DNA from: Hevea brasiliensis
Taxonomy: Eukaryota > Streptophyta > Magnoliopsida > Malpighiales > Euphorbiaceae
Reading direction: 5' to 3'
Length of the DNA: 64,000 nt
Assembly: GCF_030052815.1 (NCBI RefSeq)
Contig: NC_079497.1
Location: 24,256,258 to 24,320,257 of the forward strand
Made by a program: the position numbers and the translations under genes. Of this stretch, positions 35,399 through 49,452 are shown piece after piece (the stretch's first letter is position 1; each line of letters starts with the position of its first letter). The notes under the pieces were generated by a model that saw only the letters and a list, made by a program, of their open reading frames with translations, was not told the DNA's origin and made no database searches.

Positions 35399-37525
35399 TG
35401 GGTTAGGGCATTGGAGGATGGATTTCAAAAATTTTATCTAGGGTTTCATGCATACATTCAAGTGTATTATGGTCCTAGCCAATCCCTAATGCCCTAAAGC
35501 ATGTCAAAAACACTCTTTTAACATGCATTTGATATTCATTTGCCATTAAGGATTGTTGATTAACTATTAATCAAATCAAACCCTAGCTTTATTAGGGATT
35601 GTAGAAGACTAATCTCAAAGGCGCTGAATCAGACTTCTTGCTCCCTTTGGTAGTCTCCTTGAGCTCCAATTGCAGCTCCTCTAGCTTGTACACCACAAAC
35701 TTCCACCAAGATTACCTTTGACAAATCAAATCCTCTCTTACGTGTTTACCAACCATTAATTGTTAGGGTGTTTGCCTTAGGTGATATTTAATTGGATGTG
35801 TTTTGGCTAGAAACCCTTTCTAGTGATTTTAATTCAAAGGAAAACAAGTTTTTCCTTGTGAATCCATGGAAGAAAAACAAAAGGAGAGAGAAGCCCCTTG
35901 TTGCTGTCTAAGATAAAAGAAGAAGAAGAAGAAGATTCAACTCACTTGGTCCTCATCTTATCTTGTATTTATATACAAGAGACAAAAACCATTAAATTGT
36001 TGCCACATGTCAAGCTCTAATTCAATCTAGCTTTTGAGTTGTCTTAATCTCATTAAGACACTTATCAAGCCATGATTAAATCATCAATAATCACCTTCCA
36101 TCACATGGAAGACAAGTGGCATACATCTATAGGTGCCACGTGTCAGCATGGGAAATTACCATTTTGCCCTTGTAATGAATTTTGAGTTCTCAACCCAAAA
36201 TTATAAATTCTCTCTCAAATTAATTTATATCACATATTAATTAATTAATTAATTAATTAATCTCCATTAATTAATTTTGCAATTAAATTCATATTTAAAC
36301 TCTTTAAATATAAATTCAACTTTTATCATACATCCAATATTCAAGATTTGGTTTCAAGTCATGCTAGGGACTTTGCAACCTTATTGTAAACCAAAACTAA
36401 TTAATTAATTAATTAAACTCTTTAATTAATCAATCAAATCATAATTAACTTGGTGGTCAACTTGTATAGGTGTGTGACTTACTAGGCTCATTACTAACTG
36501 GTAATGAGAAATGATATTAACTCTTAATATCATTGGAACTCTTTCAGACCACAAATGATTTCCCCAAATCATTTTAGGTATCTCATAGACCATGGTTGAC
36601 ACCTAGCATAGCATGCAATGGCCACTCAATCAATAATAAGGAATACCTTAATTATGAACCCTTAATCATATGTCATCATGCACTAAAATCCCTCAGTATT
36701 ATATCCCAATTCCATTTAGGGTCATGGTTGAGTCAAACCCCTTTTATGGAATCTTATGCACTCATTTGAAATCTGATTCTTGACATATAAGACTTTACCA
36801 TCAGGAAACACCTTTCTTGATAAAGTCATCCATCCTGGCTAGGAACTTAATCTTGTCAAGAACAGCTCAAATCTGCATAGGACTTTTAACCCTGTTTACT
36901 AAAGGCTATGGATCCCCTCTTGACTAAACACCTGTCCCAATAAATGACTAATCTGAGCCAACACACACTAAAGTATCCATACACAGTACAAATATGTAAG
37001 TGATATCAAACTCAAACCACCCATTTAAGAGACAACCGTGTCATCTCAGGTCAAAGAATAATATGCACTAGTATGACATAAATAACATTTTATTGACTCG
37101 AGTAAACGCCATGTTCATGTTAGCTAAACGTCACAAGTTTGACCTACTTATCTCATAAGTGTCCACTGTATTTATCCCGATATTTCATATCAGATGGCAT
37201 GAGGCTCACCATTCCATATTCATCAGTATCTCATACCGATCAATGGAGATAAAAAGAGGTGACAGCTCTTTAGATATAATGTGCCCACCAAAATATCCTT
37301 TAGCTGCGAACTTTGATTTATAACAAATGTCCCATATATTCTGCCACTCATATTCTTATCTCATAAGAATAGAATACATAACATATTGCTAATGGACAAT
37401 TTCAAATAAATATGATATTAAACATACATTACATTTAAATGAAACGTTCGTTGCCATTATAATATTTATAATGTTATTTACAAGTTACAAGATTAGTGCA
37501 TGCTCTAGGCCACACATAACTAACA
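35399..37525 (-). repeat. Cop1 3' LTR, main part
   Basis: Matches 43300-45444. With 12705-12722 it makes about 2145 bp. The minus-strand start is TGTTAGTTATGTG at 37525. It carries a strong TATA box at 35966-35975 and the CCATTTTGCCC form of the shared motif near 36160. Confidence 0.92.
35966..35975 (-). promoter_or_regulatory. TATA box in Cop1 3' LTR
   Basis: Minus-strand TATATAAATA, repeated at 43868-43877 in the 5' LTR. Position within the LTR and downstream pyrimidine-rich sequence suit a core promoter; activity is inferred. Confidence 0.5.
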
Positions 37526-37539
37526 ATCTTCCACTTGGC
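37526..37539 (-). promoter_or_regulatory. Cop1 polypurine tract
   Basis: Minus-strand GCCAAGTGGAAGAT sits directly before the 3' LTR start TGTTAG. Confidence 0.85.
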
Positions 37540-40500
37540 TTAGAGCCATTCACTATAGTATCTAAGACCCATCTTCTCAAGATGTTTGTCTAACTGTTGT
37601 TGTGTCATGGCCTTGGTTAGTGGATCAACCAGATTGTCAACTTAAGCTACTTTCTGCATGGAGATATCGCCTCTTCCAACTAACTCTCTGATAATATGAA
37701 ATCGCCGCTCTATGTGTTTGGATCTTTAGTGAGACCTAGGCTTCTTTGCCTGAGCAATGGCTCCATTATTGTCACAGTAGAGAGGAACTGCTGACTTAAT
37801 GGAAGGAACCACTTCAAGTTCTGAGATGTACTTATTGATCCAAACAGCCTCTTTTGCAGCATCACATGTAGCAACATACTCGGCTTCAGTCGTGGAGTCT
37901 ACTGTAGTTGTCTGTTTGGAACTCTTCCAACAGACAGTGCCTCTATTACATAAAAATACAAACCTTGAGACAGACTTTCTGTCGTCAATATCTAATTAGA
38001 AATCAGAATCTGTAAATCCTTCTAGTTGAAGTTCACCTCCTCCATATATCAAGAATAAATCCTTAGTCCTTCTCAAGTATTTAAGGATATTCTTGACAGC
38101 TATCCAGTGTTCCAAACTTGGATTGGATTGAAACCTACTAGTCACACTAACAGCATAGGCAATATCAGGCCTAGTACACAACATGGCATACATTGGGCTT
38201 CCTATAGCTGAAGCATAAGGAACCTTGGCCATCTTTTCCCTTTCTTCAGGAGTATTAAGAGACTGTTCCTTACAAAGGTGAATTCCATGCCTAACTGGTA
38301 ACAATCCTCTCTTGGAATCAAGTATGTTGAACCTCTTCAACACCTTTTCCAAGTAAAGCCTTTGGGATAAACCTATTATTCTTTTCTATCTATCTCTATA
38401 GATCTGAATTTCCAAAACATAGGTAGCTTCCCCAAGGTCTTTCATAGAGAAAATACTTGACAACCAGGTTTTTACAGATGTTAGCATACCAATATCATTG
38501 CCTATCAATAATATATCATCCACATATAACACTAGAAAGGTAGTCATACTCCCACTAGTCTTCTTATACACACACGGTTCATCAATGTTTTGAATAAAAC
38601 TAAAAGTTTTAACGGCTTCGTCAAAACATTTATTCTAGCTTATAGAAGCTTGCTTAAGACCATAAATGGATCTCTTAAGCTTGCTCACTTTGGAACCTTC
38701 TTTGGATTCAAAACCCATGGGTTGTTCCATGTATATGTTTTCTTCGATGACACCATTGAGAAAGCGATTTTGACATCCATTTGCTAAACCTCATAATCAT
38801 AGTGTGCTGCTATGGTTAGAAGAATCCTTATGGATTTAAGCATGGCTGCGAGAGAGAATGTTTTTTGATAATCAATTCCTTCCCTTTGGCGAAACCCTTT
38901 CGCTACAAGCCTAGCTTTAAAGGTCTCTACCTTCCCATCAGGACCAATCTTTCTCTTGAAAACCCATTTACATCCTATGGGTACAATACCCTCAGGTGGG
39001 TTTACAAGATCCCAAACTTGGTTCTTATGCGTGGAATCCATTTCAGATTTCATGGCTTCTAACCATTTAGAAGAATTTATATCTGATATAGCTTCTTCAT
39101 AATTAGTAGGATCATCTCCATGATCAACTTCCTCATGAATAAACAACTCTTGTTCATTCTCATGAAGAAATCCATATCTCACTGCTGGATGAGATATTCT
39201 ACTAGATTTTCAAAGAACCGGTGTTGTGGATGTATTATCTAAAGGCATAGGCTCTCCCACTAGATCAACATCCATGGGTGTATGTTGTTGGTTATTTGTG
39301 GAATTCTCTAATTCCAATTCTATCTTCCTTCCTTTGCCACCCTCTTGAAGAAACTCTTTCTCCAAGAAAATTGCATCTCTACTTATCATAACTCTTTGTG
39401 ATTGTGGAAGATAAAAATAATATCCAAAACTGTCTTTTGGATATCCAACAAATCTACCTTTTTCAAACCTTATTTCCTATTTATCAGTTTTCAGCTTCTT
39501 GATAAATGCTGGACAACCCCATACCTTAACATGTTTAAGGGATGTTTGTCTTCCATGCCATATCTCATAAGGTGTGGAAGAAACTGATTTAGTTGGAATC
39601 CTGTTAAGAATATACAGTGCAGTTTCTAATGCATATCCCCATAAGGAAATAGGCAAATCAGTGAAGCTCATCATGCTGCATACCACGTCCAACAAAGTAT
39701 GGTTTCTTCTCCCCGACACACCATTCAACTGTGGTATACTAGGAGGGGTTAATTGTGAAATTATGACCTATTACCGAAGGAACTCATCAAACTCTGTACT
39801 CAAATATTCACCAAGTTGATCAGATCAAACGGTTTTAATACTTTTTTCTATTTGATTTTCTACTTTAGCCTTGAATTCTTTGAACTTTTCAAAGGATTCA
39901 GACTTGTATTTCATTAAATACAAATACCCAAACCGAGATTTATCATCAGTGAAGGTAATGAAGTAGTAATATCCACCTCTAGCCATTTCTCTAAATGGCC
40001 CACACACATCACTATGTATGAGTTCCAAAATATCTTTAGCTCTTTACCCTTGTCCCACAAAGGGAGATCTGGTCATTTTGCCTTGAAGGCAGGACTCACA
40101 AGTTGGTGATGATTTATTTCCCAAAGTGGACAAAATCCCCATCCTTTCCAACTTAGTGATCCTGTCTTCTGCTACATGACCTAATCTCAAGTGCCAAAGT
40201 TGTTTTAGATTAAGGTCGATATTTTTTGTTGCATTAATTTCATATTCGGTGCTTGGAGCTATTTTGCATTCATTATCAACATAATAAAGTCCATTTTGCA
40301 AATAACCCAAACATATGATTTTATTACCATAATAAACTGTACATACATCATTTATGAATCTAAATTCATAACCGTCTCTAGTCAAACTAGATACAGAAAC
40401 GATGTTTTTATACATGTTGGGTACATACAAAACATCCTTTAAATACAAAACATTATCATCAAAATGAATATGTACAATAAGAGAAGTAGATCCGATGGCT

Positions 40501-40745
40501 TTGGCATCAACACTTGATCCATCACCAATCTTCAGCCTCACTTCTCCATGATCCAAGCTCCTAAGATTTACTAGTTCCTGCACATCATAAATTATATGTG
40601 AATTAGAACCAGTATCAATGACCCAAGCAAAATTAATATGATAAGCAATACCAGAATCTAAGAAACAAGAAATTGCTATGCCTTCAGAAGGTTTTGCCTT
40701 CTTGCTCTTTACCAACTCTAGGTAATTTGGGAATTTCTCTTCCAA
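37540..40745 (-). pseudogene. Cop1 pol: protease, integrase, RT, RNase H, broken
   Basis: Minus strand, copia order. The first frame (40745-40044) has the protease site WVIDTGSNSHI and the pre-integrase motif WHLRLGHVAEDR, then CESCLQGKMTRSPFVGQG. The integrase core has TFTDDKSRFGYL, but SDRGGEY is altered to SDQLGEY and the catalytic Glu in GVSERR is Gly (39711-39713). RT starts near 39170 (KWVFKRKIGPDGKVETFKAR near 38950) and has LYVDDILL near 38515. RNase H runs to the stop at 37540-37542 (GLRYYSEWL end). Stops lie near 40027, 39830, 39780, 39475, 38784 and 38385, and a one-base loss at about 40745 separates it from gag. Confidence 0.92.
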
Positions 40746-41548
40746 TGCCCATCCTTTTTACAGTGGAAACACTTTCCTTTGTCAGTAGGAGCTGCTTCTG
40801 TCTTCTTCTTCACAGTTTGGCTCTTTTTGACCACTCTATTAGAAGGACCAGGGACAGAAGATGGCTTCTTCTTGTTGCTTTTCTTCTTCTTCTTGGTCTT
40901 ACTAGAAGAAGAAGAAGCAATAAGTGCCACTTCCTTTCCCTTCTTGCCAGGCATATTGCCTTGAGCAATTACAAGAATGCTCAGAAGACCAGCCAAAGTG
41001 CATTCTTGTTTAGTCATATGGAAGTTTGTGATAAAGCTACCAAAAGACTCCAGCAACGATTGAAGGATCAAATATGTTTGAAGAGAAAAGTCCATAGAAA
41101 AATCCAATGCCTCCAACTAATCTATAAGCCAAATTATGGTATGGACATGTTCTCCCACATCCTGACCTTCATGCATTTTCATTCTAAACAGTTGTTTAGA
41201 TATCTCATATCTAGCCAACCTACTGTTTTCACCAAATAACTCTTGAAGGTGAATCAGTATTTCAGAAGAAGTTTACATTTTCTCATGCTACTTCTGTAAC
41301 TGATTAGTCATAGAAGCAAGCATATAGCACTTAGCTTGCATGTCATCTTCATGCCACTTTCTCAAAGTGTCATGTTCTTCTTCTGTGGCCTCACGTGGCA
41401 GTGGACTAGGAATCTTAGAATCAAGAACGTATCCTATACGCTCAAGATTGAGAACAATTCTTAAATTCCTCAGCCAGTCAAAGAAGTTAGGTCCGGTGAG
41501 CCTATTTTCATCTAATATGCATGATAGCGGGTTGGACCTTTGTGCCAT
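40746..41548 (-). pseudogene. Cop1 gag, broken
   Basis: Opens MAQRSNPLSCILDENRLTGP at 41548 and is clearly homologous to Cop2 gag. It includes KQECTLAGLLSILVIAQGNM, a Lys-rich linker and a zinc knuckle CFHCKKDGHWKRN whose last Cys codon is lost by a one-base deletion. Two stops occur near 41285 and 41270 and another near 41117. The start is preceded by a TTTTTCTGTAG sequence resembling a 3' splice site, as in Cop2. Confidence 0.9.
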
Positions 41549-43282
41549 AATTATTATATTTAATTACTACAGAAAAAGCAAGATTCAAATTAGTCATCTT
41601 TTATCAAGTAAATTAACCACCAATATGATTATGGTCTTTTAATCAAATTGGTCCTCCCACTAACTTGGCGAATCCTACACTTCCATAGTAAAAAACGAAA
41701 ATCCTAGTTGGATGGATTTCTAGTGGGTGATTGAATTCTTATATATTGTTAACCATCCTCAAATCACATTTTCTTGGATACTTTTAACAACATATAAATG
41801 AACAACACTTGCTCATCACATCTTATGTGAAATTCAATCAATAAATTTTGGCTCCTAATGCTCAAAACCTCAGGTACATCCATTCTTAGCCTTTCTTGAA
41901 TTAGTTAAGTTGAGCCCACTAGGCCAGTGAGTATGGAAGTTTAAACCTTAATGACCTCAAGTACATCCATTCTTGATCACCAGAACACCCACATACTCAC
42001 AACATCACATGCTTTAACAATTAAATTTAGAAAATCTTTTAGACTACGAAAACCATCCCTATGTAACCATAGCCGACAGTCTAAGTATCTAAAATTTCCA
42101 AATTTAATTACCCTAGTGGAGAACCATGATATAATTACCATAATTATACCATTACCAACTTAATAATTGAATTGGAAGATTTTGTGATCGGCTTAATTTC
42201 TATTAAGGTCTCACTTTGCACATCATCCATTTGGCATGCATATATCTCATACAAGCATCCATTCATATACATCTCATGCATAAATGGATAATTAAATAAA
42301 ATGGTATGATCATGGACTTTCTAAGAGATTCAATTCTAAGCCACCAAGATTTGAATTAAGGCATTTCCTAGGTGCATTTCATCTATTCTATTACAAGAGA
42401 TGTTGACGGAGTACAAAAATCAACCCTTGATCTTGATGTGCTCCCATTGGATCCACCAATGTTCCTGATCTGCTTGTCCTTCTTGGAATCCAATTACAAA
42501 GTAAACCTTGGCATACCAAGGTGAATTTACAAGAATTTGGACTTAAAAGTTCTTAAATAAATGAAATTGCATCCTATGTAATATAACACTTACATGTCAC
42601 TACAAATAAAATTAATTATTACATTCCAAAGAAAATAAAGGAATTAAATCCAATCACATTGGTCATTAAATGTCCATGATTATCCATTATGCATATTAAA
42701 ATTTAACACTTAAACATAAATATACATTCTAAATTAAATTGAATGTCACATACCCAATTTATAACTCAATTTGAATCTCATTCAAATTAATCTCAAATTT
42801 AGGAACCCTTCCCAAAATCAAATTTCAAGATTTATTTATATGATTGGAAATCCTAATTAAATCATTTAATTAGGTCTATGCTTAATTTAGGGTCTCAAAT
42901 TACACAAAAATTGCATAAAAACCCTTGAATTAGCCAAAACATGCCCTCCATGTAAAACACGCCCCGTGTGAAAATAACATGGCCTTTGCAATAGTTACAC
43001 GGCCTAAGGCGTCGAATTACACAGCCCGTGAGGTGCAAAAGCATGGCCCGTGTTAATTATTAACTTGGCCTGTGTAACCTTCTGCCCGTTCTATCTCCCA
43101 TAAGCCCAAAAACATGACCAGTGGCCTGGGACACACCCAGGCCATGTTTCTTGCGGCAACAAGAATTTTCTTAGGGTTTTTCAATCCGAATCTCATTCAA
43201 ATGACCCCAAATTTCATCCAATCACACAATTAAGTCCCTTAAACAATCCTAATGGCAAATATAGTGGCTCTGATACTATTTT
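41549..43282 (-). other. Cop1 leader with primer site and palindromic CACGGCCCGTG-like motifs
   Basis: The primer site is TGGCTCTGATAC on the plus strand at 43265-43276 (minus: GTATCAGAGCCA). It holds at least two copies of the GTACATCCATTCTT motif (near 41875 and 41952) that mirror those in Cop2, and a cluster of ACACGGCCCGTGT-like half-sites at 42955-43150. No coding frame of note. Confidence 0.7.
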
Positions 43283-45444
43283 TGTTGTCGTTTTCGAAAG
43301 CGTGGTTAGGGCCTTAGAAGTTGGATTTCAAAAATTTTTTCTAGGGTTTTATGCATACATTCAAGTGTATTTTATGGTCCTAACCAATCTTTAATGCCCT
43401 AAAGCATATCGAAAACACTCTTTTAACATGCATTTGATATTCATTTGCTATCAATGATTGTTGATTAACTATTAATCAAATCAAAACCTAGCTTTACTAG
43501 GGATTGTAGGAGACTAACCTCAAAGGCGTTGAATCTAACTTCTTGCTCCCTTTGGTAGTCTCCTAGAGCTCCAATTGCAGCTCCTCCAGCTTTTCCACCA
43601 CAAGCTTCCACCAAGATCACCTTTGACAAATCAAATCCTCTCTTAGGTGTTTGCCAACCACTAATTGTTAGGGTGTTTACCTTAGGTGATATTTCACTGG
43701 ATGTATCTTAGCTAGAAACCCTTTCTAGTGATTTTGATTCAAAGGAAAACAAGGTTTTCCTTGTGAATCCATGGAAGAAAAACAAAAGGAGAGAGAAGCC
43801 GCTTGTTGCCGTCCAAGGTAGAAGAAGAAGAAGAAGATTCAACTCACTTGGTCCTCATCTTATCTTGTATTTATATACAATAGACAAAAACCATTAAATG
43901 GTTGCCACATGTCAAGCTCTAATTCAATCTAGCTTTTGAGTTGTCTTAATCTCATTAAGACACTTGTCAAGCCATGATTAAATCATTAATAATCACCTTC
44001 CATCACATGGAAGACAAGTGGCATACATCTATAGGCACCACGTGTCACCATTTCATAGCGCCACGTGTCACCATCTCATGGCACTATGTGTCACCATGGG
44101 AAATTACCATTTTGCCCTTGTAATGAATTTTGAGTTCTCATTTAAAATTATAAATTCTCTCTCAAATTAATTTATATCACATATAAATTAATTAATTAAT
44201 TAATCTCTATTAATTAATGTTACAATTAAATTCATATTTAAACTCTTTAAATATAAATTCAACTTTTATCATAAGTCCAATATTCAAGATTTGGTTTCAA
44301 GTCATGCTAGGGACTTTGCAATCTTATTGCGAACCAAAACTATTTAATTAATTAATTAAACTCTCTAATTAATTAATAAAATCATAATTAACTTAGTGGT
44401 CAACTTGTGTAGGTATGTGACTTACTATGCTCATTACTAACTGGTAATGAGAAATGATATTGACTCTTAATATCATTGGAACTCTTCCAGACCACAAATG
44501 ATTTTCCTAAATTATTTTAGGTATCTCATAGACCATGGTTGACACCTAGCATAGCATGCCATGGCCACCCAATCAGTAATAAGGAATACCTTAATTATGA
44601 TTAATTATATGTCATCATGCACTAAAATCCCTCTGTATTATGTCCCAATTCCATTTAGGGTCATGGTTGAGTCAAACCTCTTTTATGGAATCTTATGCAC
44701 TTATTTAAAATTTAATTCTTGACATCTAAGACTTTAACATCAGGAAACACCTTTCCTAATAAAGTCATCCATCCTGGCCAGGAATTTAATCTTGTCAAGA
44801 ACAGCTCAAATCCGCATAGGACTTTTAACCTTGTATACTCAAGGCTACGGATCCCCTCTTGACTGAACACCTGTCCCAACATATGACTAATCTGAGCTAA
44901 CACACACCGAAGTATCCATACACAGTACAGATATGTAAGTGGTATCAAACTCAAACCACCCATATAAGAGACAACCATGTCATCTTAGGTCTAAGAATTA
45001 TATGCATTTTATTGACTCGAATAAACGCCATGTTCATGTTATCTAAACGTCACAAGTTCAACCTACTTATCTCATAAGTGTCCACTTTATTTATCCCGAT
45101 ATCTCATATCAGATGGCATGAGGCTCATCATTCCATATTCATCAGTACCTCATACTGATCAATGGAGATAAAAAGAGGTGACAACTCTTTGGATATAATG
45201 TGTCCACCAAAATATCCTTTAGCTGCGAACTCTAATTTATAACAAATGTCCCATATACTCTACCACTCATATTCTTATCTCATAAGAATAGAATACATAA
45301 CATATTACTAATGGACAATTTCAAATAAATATGATATTAAACATACATTACATTTAAGTGAAATGTTCATTGCCATTATAATATTTACAATGTTATTTTC
45401 AAGTTATAAGATTAGTGCATGCTCTAGGGCACACATAACTGACA
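43283..45444 (-). repeat. Cop1 5' LTR, 2162 bp
   Basis: Plus-strand borders are TGTTGTCG at 43283 and ACATAACTGACA at 45444. It matches the split 3' LTR. Followed by AGAAC, the target duplication. TATA box on the minus strand at 43868-43877. Confidence 0.93.
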
Positions 45445-45449
45445 AGAAC

Positions 45450-46620
45450 TCCACAAAGGTCATCAGCCTATCTCTAGGTTAGATTTCCTATGTTCAAAAT
45501 CCTGATTTTCTAATATTAATCTTCACTTTTTAGTCCTTTAATTAATATTTGTAATCAATACTAAGTGGTAACCAACACATAGCATGCATTAAGATCACAA
45601 TAAATCAAATCAAACGGCAAAACTCAAATCCAATAAATAAAACTCAATATAAATCCATAATAATAATTATAAGCATTACTCACCCAATTCCAGAATCAAG
45701 GATTTACTCAGTCATAGTGAGTTTAACAAACATAATAGAAATAAAATAAAAGAACATGAACGGTTTTAGAGAAATAGAATAAAATAACCGATGAGGATTT
45801 TCTGTAGCCTTAAACTTGTGGAACTCCGGCTGAAGGCTTCCCTCTTGTACTGATGATCTACCCTCCAAGATGGTTGTGAAGGATGTGAGTATGAAGATGA
45901 GATTAAGTCTGGAATTGAGATTTCTCTCCTCAAACTTCAAAACTCCAAAAGGAACCCCCCACTACTTTTTAAAGCTCCTCCCTTTATATTGAATGATCTA
46001 GGGTTAGGTTTTTAGAGTCCTCAAAGCATTAGGAGTCTCTTTTCTCTGTCAAAGCGGGAGCTAGAACCAATTCAGAAAACTGACTGTCACGTGATACACG
46101 GCCCGTGTGTCACTAACCTACTAGAGCTTGAATTATTGCATCTTGTATCAGAATAGGACTTTGCACGGGCTTCAGGTAATTACATGGGCCTGGTTACATG
46201 GCCTGTGTACTTTTGTACTTCAGGGAAGTCTTCAAGCTTGGCCCGGCAGAGACTTACACGGGTCTTTATATTTTACACGAGGCATGGTACATGGCTCGTG
46301 TACTTTAATTCTTCCTTGGCTCTTTGTCTTTCTCTTGGCAGTAAGTTACACAGGTCTATGGCTTTGATTACATGACCTGTGTAAGGTGCATCAACAACAT
46401 TTCTCAATTCTTTGGCCTTTCCAAGTCTTCTACTCTATTCCTATGCCTTGGAACCTCTTCAAAACACTTGGAAACATATAGAAAATATAGAATTTAGAGT
46501 TTGACAATGGAATTAGCAAAAGTGCTCGAAATTGATGATTATGCATGAGATTACTTATCTAAATGCTATGAAATATTATACAAATGTACTTAAAAGCATC
46601 TATATAATACGAGTGTATCA
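45450..46620 (-). repeat. Ath1 3' LTR, proximal part
   Basis: The minus-strand start is TGATACACTCG at 46620, preceded (46621-46665) by a remnant of the Athila pre-LTR stretch GGACAAGCAAAAGTTTGAG. It contains several ACACGGCCCGTGT-like sites at 46090-46385. It joins 12704 once Cop1 and one AGAAC copy are removed. Confidence 0.7.
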
Positions 46621-48300
46621 AATACGCCGAAACTCAAACTTTTGCTTGTCCTCAAGCAAATTGAAAAACTTTTTAGAATACATTTTAAGTGAGAGCTCAG
46701 AAGTATAACCATAAATTTAATATGAATATAATTGAACTCCTTCAACCTTCATACCAATTCCCTTCCTTCAAGGTATAAAGGTTTCAATAGCTACATGCTT
46801 AAAACCTTTTCCCCTTTTGTGGTGTTTCAACTAATTGCTCCTCTATCCAAGGCAATTAATAAGTCACAAATAACTTGTTTTATCAGGATAGACTTATAAA
46901 ATACTCACTCACCTCAAATTTAGCCTCTATTTTGGGAATTGCTGAGATTGATTTAATTCCAACTCCATAGGCACATTTCAATTTCCTATCTCCACTAATG
47001 TAGCACATATTTTTAAAAGATCAAAAGGTCTTTAGAAGGGTTGTAATGGGGTTAAAGGATGATAATTTGATTACCAATGAAAGGGTTTTAAGGAATGCAA
47101 ATTTGAGGTTAGCTTTCATGCACAAGGCTTTAAGTATACCAAATTTGTTCTGTTGATATTTGCATGGGGAAGAAGGGTTTATAGTGCCAAGCATACTCGT
47201 CATGGTGTTTTAATTTTTGGGACTCTTCTCTCTCTCTCTCTCTCTCCCTTTTTTTTTTGTGTCCCTTTTATTCTTTCCCCCTAAACTTATTGCTTTTGTT
47301 GGGCTAGAAAGGCAAGTTTTTCTTTGATTTTAATTGTATACTTGCACTCTTCTTGGTATTTTCATCTTCTCCTTCTTTTACATTTGATGTACTTATCCTT
47401 TATACACTAGACTTTCCTCAAAAGGGTGAGTGAGTGTTTAGGCTAAGAGTTAGGTAAATACGTGTGGGTAAACAAGGAAAATTTTACAAGTGAAAATATA
47501 GGCTCAAGTTGGCTGCAAGGGGTATATTATAGCTAAGCGTGGCTTAAGGATTAATGTGGTTGAATGAAAGAATGCCTTAATCATCTCTTTTTTCAAACAT
47601 ATGCTAGGATTTCGCCTTGATATGTCTAAGAGACATGTTCTAGAGTTGGTAAAGCATTTTTAGGTTTGTTTGTATTTCAAAAATTTCTCCTGATTTTGCA
47701 AGTTCAATGTAACAAATTAATGGCTATAAAGGGGTTTAACTAGTCTAGCTCCACTAAAGTGATTAAGTCTTTTACAGACAATAAAGTAAAGCCTTTTTGC
47801 CTATCAAAATACTTTCATTCCTCATTCTCATGGAGAACAATTATTAGCATATAATATTTATGGTTATAATTCTAAGTTAAAAACCAATTCAAAAATTCAA
47901 AATTTATAAAATTTTCTGAAATTTTTGATACATAAGTATAGTGTGGATATAATTAAGTAATGCAATAAAGTGCAATGATATGCAATGCATGAAATGCATC
48001 TGTACCCCTAAACTCATATCTGACATTGTCCTCAATAGCAACACAATATGCAAAATTAAAGTATAACACACAAAATTATCAAAAAGCATATCATGTATTA
48101 AGAGTCGAAAGTTTGGACAAAAAAATAGAAATAGAGACCTATGAGCACTCAGTAGGACTAAGGCAACTAGGCTTTTACATGAAGGAGCCTATCCTATAGT
48201 CCTAATTCTAAAAAGCCTCTGATGGGGATGATGGTCTCTCTTTATCAAGCCTCTCAATAATCATGTCAAGCTTATTGTGGGCCTCCTAGAGACTATCCTC
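46621..48300 (-). other. Ath1 non-coding stretch between env-position frame and 3' LTR
   Basis: No frame of note. Contains a CT microsatellite (about 47228-47247) and the degenerate polypurine/pre-LTR stretch at 46621-46665. AT-rich; nothing else recognised. Confidence 0.5.
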
Positions 48301-49452
48301 GAGTGCTTGCATCCTATTGTTGAGTACTGTCTCCATGCATTAAAGGTAGGTAAGGATAGGGTCTGTCGATGGTGGAGTGGTTCTTAGGCTTTTTCCTATG
48401 GCTGTGATGGTTCTCTAGGTTTTGCTTGTGCTTCATCTCTCCTAGGGATGACATTCCCTTTGGCATCTATTAGGTAGCACATGTTGCCAACCTTTTTGCA
48501 TATCCCCATGGATAAGCAGATGGTCTGGTCAATCCTGGAGGTGCCCGGGATGGAGTGCAGCCTATGATGACCTAGAACGAATTCAAAGTGGAGTGTGATG
48601 GCTGTGATGAGGCCCCCAAACACTATATGGCCTGTCAGCTAGTGAGATAAACGGCGAAGGTGATTGCACAAGAAGAATCCTGTGCTATACTGCTGCCCAG
48701 TGACCATACACCAGAGGAAGAAGAGCTCATTGGCATTCACCATGCCTAGGCTATCACCGCGGCCCATGATGGTATGGGCAGCTAGTCGGTGCATGTACCT
48801 CAAAGCAAGACTGGTGATGCCAGAAGATTTGGACTTGCTGGAGTTATAAACGTCGGTGTCAGGGCTATGGAGTGCCAGAAGTCAACACTATTATAGACCA
48901 TCCGATTTTGCGAAATCTTTTGGAATCCGATATTGTCAAAACCAAACATCGCATTGAACTCGTCTGTGTTCATAACTCGATCAATGCCAAAAAGCTGAAA
49001 TTCGATCCTCCCCCTGTCTTGCCAATCTATAGGCCATAGTGTGGCCTTTAAACTGCCCAAGAATTCCAAAGTGGTGTCCTTGTAGACCATAACTAAAATT
49101 GGGCAAATCTGGTCTAACCAATGCCATCAAGTAACCCATCAATCTCGTCTTATAGCCTTATCTACTCCAGCAGCCTAAAGTCCATATGCTTTATGGAGAT
49201 TATTCTTCAGTTGTTAAGCCGAGCACATAAATCTCTGTGGGCATTGTCACGGAATCCCCAAGTAATGGAGAACTCAGGTTGTGGTAGCTGTGGAGGTTGC
49301 TGTTGAGGTGCTGGTTGTGGTTGGGGTTGTGGTGGTTGGGTTGGCCCTATTCATGGGCATTGGGGTGATGGCTGAGGAGGAGAACGTGAGGAGTCACATT
49401 TTTGCCTAGAGGAGGACCCCACTCATCTAGCTGATCTCTTTGCAAGTGCCAT
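48300..49452 (-). pseudogene. Ath1 Athila ORF-1-like protein at the env position, broken
   Basis: The minus-strand start is ATGGCACTTGCAAAGAG at 49452. A Pro/Gln-rich N-terminal part follows (repeated PQPQPQP, about 49360-49270). The segment 49090-48800 (TLEFLGSLKATLW, GRIEFQLFGIDRVMN, EFNAMFGFDNIGF) resembles the Athila ORF-1 family from between pol and the 3' LTR; further homologous-looking sequence (HRLAAHTIMGRGDSLGMVN) runs on toward 48400. There are two frameshifts (near 49100 and 48830) and several stops. The function of this protein is not known in the family; position suggests the env slot. Confidence 0.65.

Larger units (their letters stand above)
12705..45444 (-). mobile_element. 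Cop1: Ty1/copia LTR retrotransposon, minus strand, containing Cop2
   Basis: The 5' LTR (43283-45444), primer site, gag, protease, integrase, RT, RNase H and polypurine tract are in copia order on the minus strand. The 3' LTR is 37525-35399 plus its last 18 bp at 12722-12705, because Cop2 inserted near its end. The flanks carry a perfect 5-bp target duplication AGAAC at 12700-12704 and 45445-45449, which proves that the two distant pieces are one element. LTR lengths agree (about 2145 and 2162 bp). The coding region has several stops and frameshifts. Confidence 0.92.

Noticed and set aside
47228..47247. CT run as a promoter pyrimidine patch
   Set aside because: A simple microsatellite in the Ath1 non-coding part, with no TATA box or coding frame next to it.
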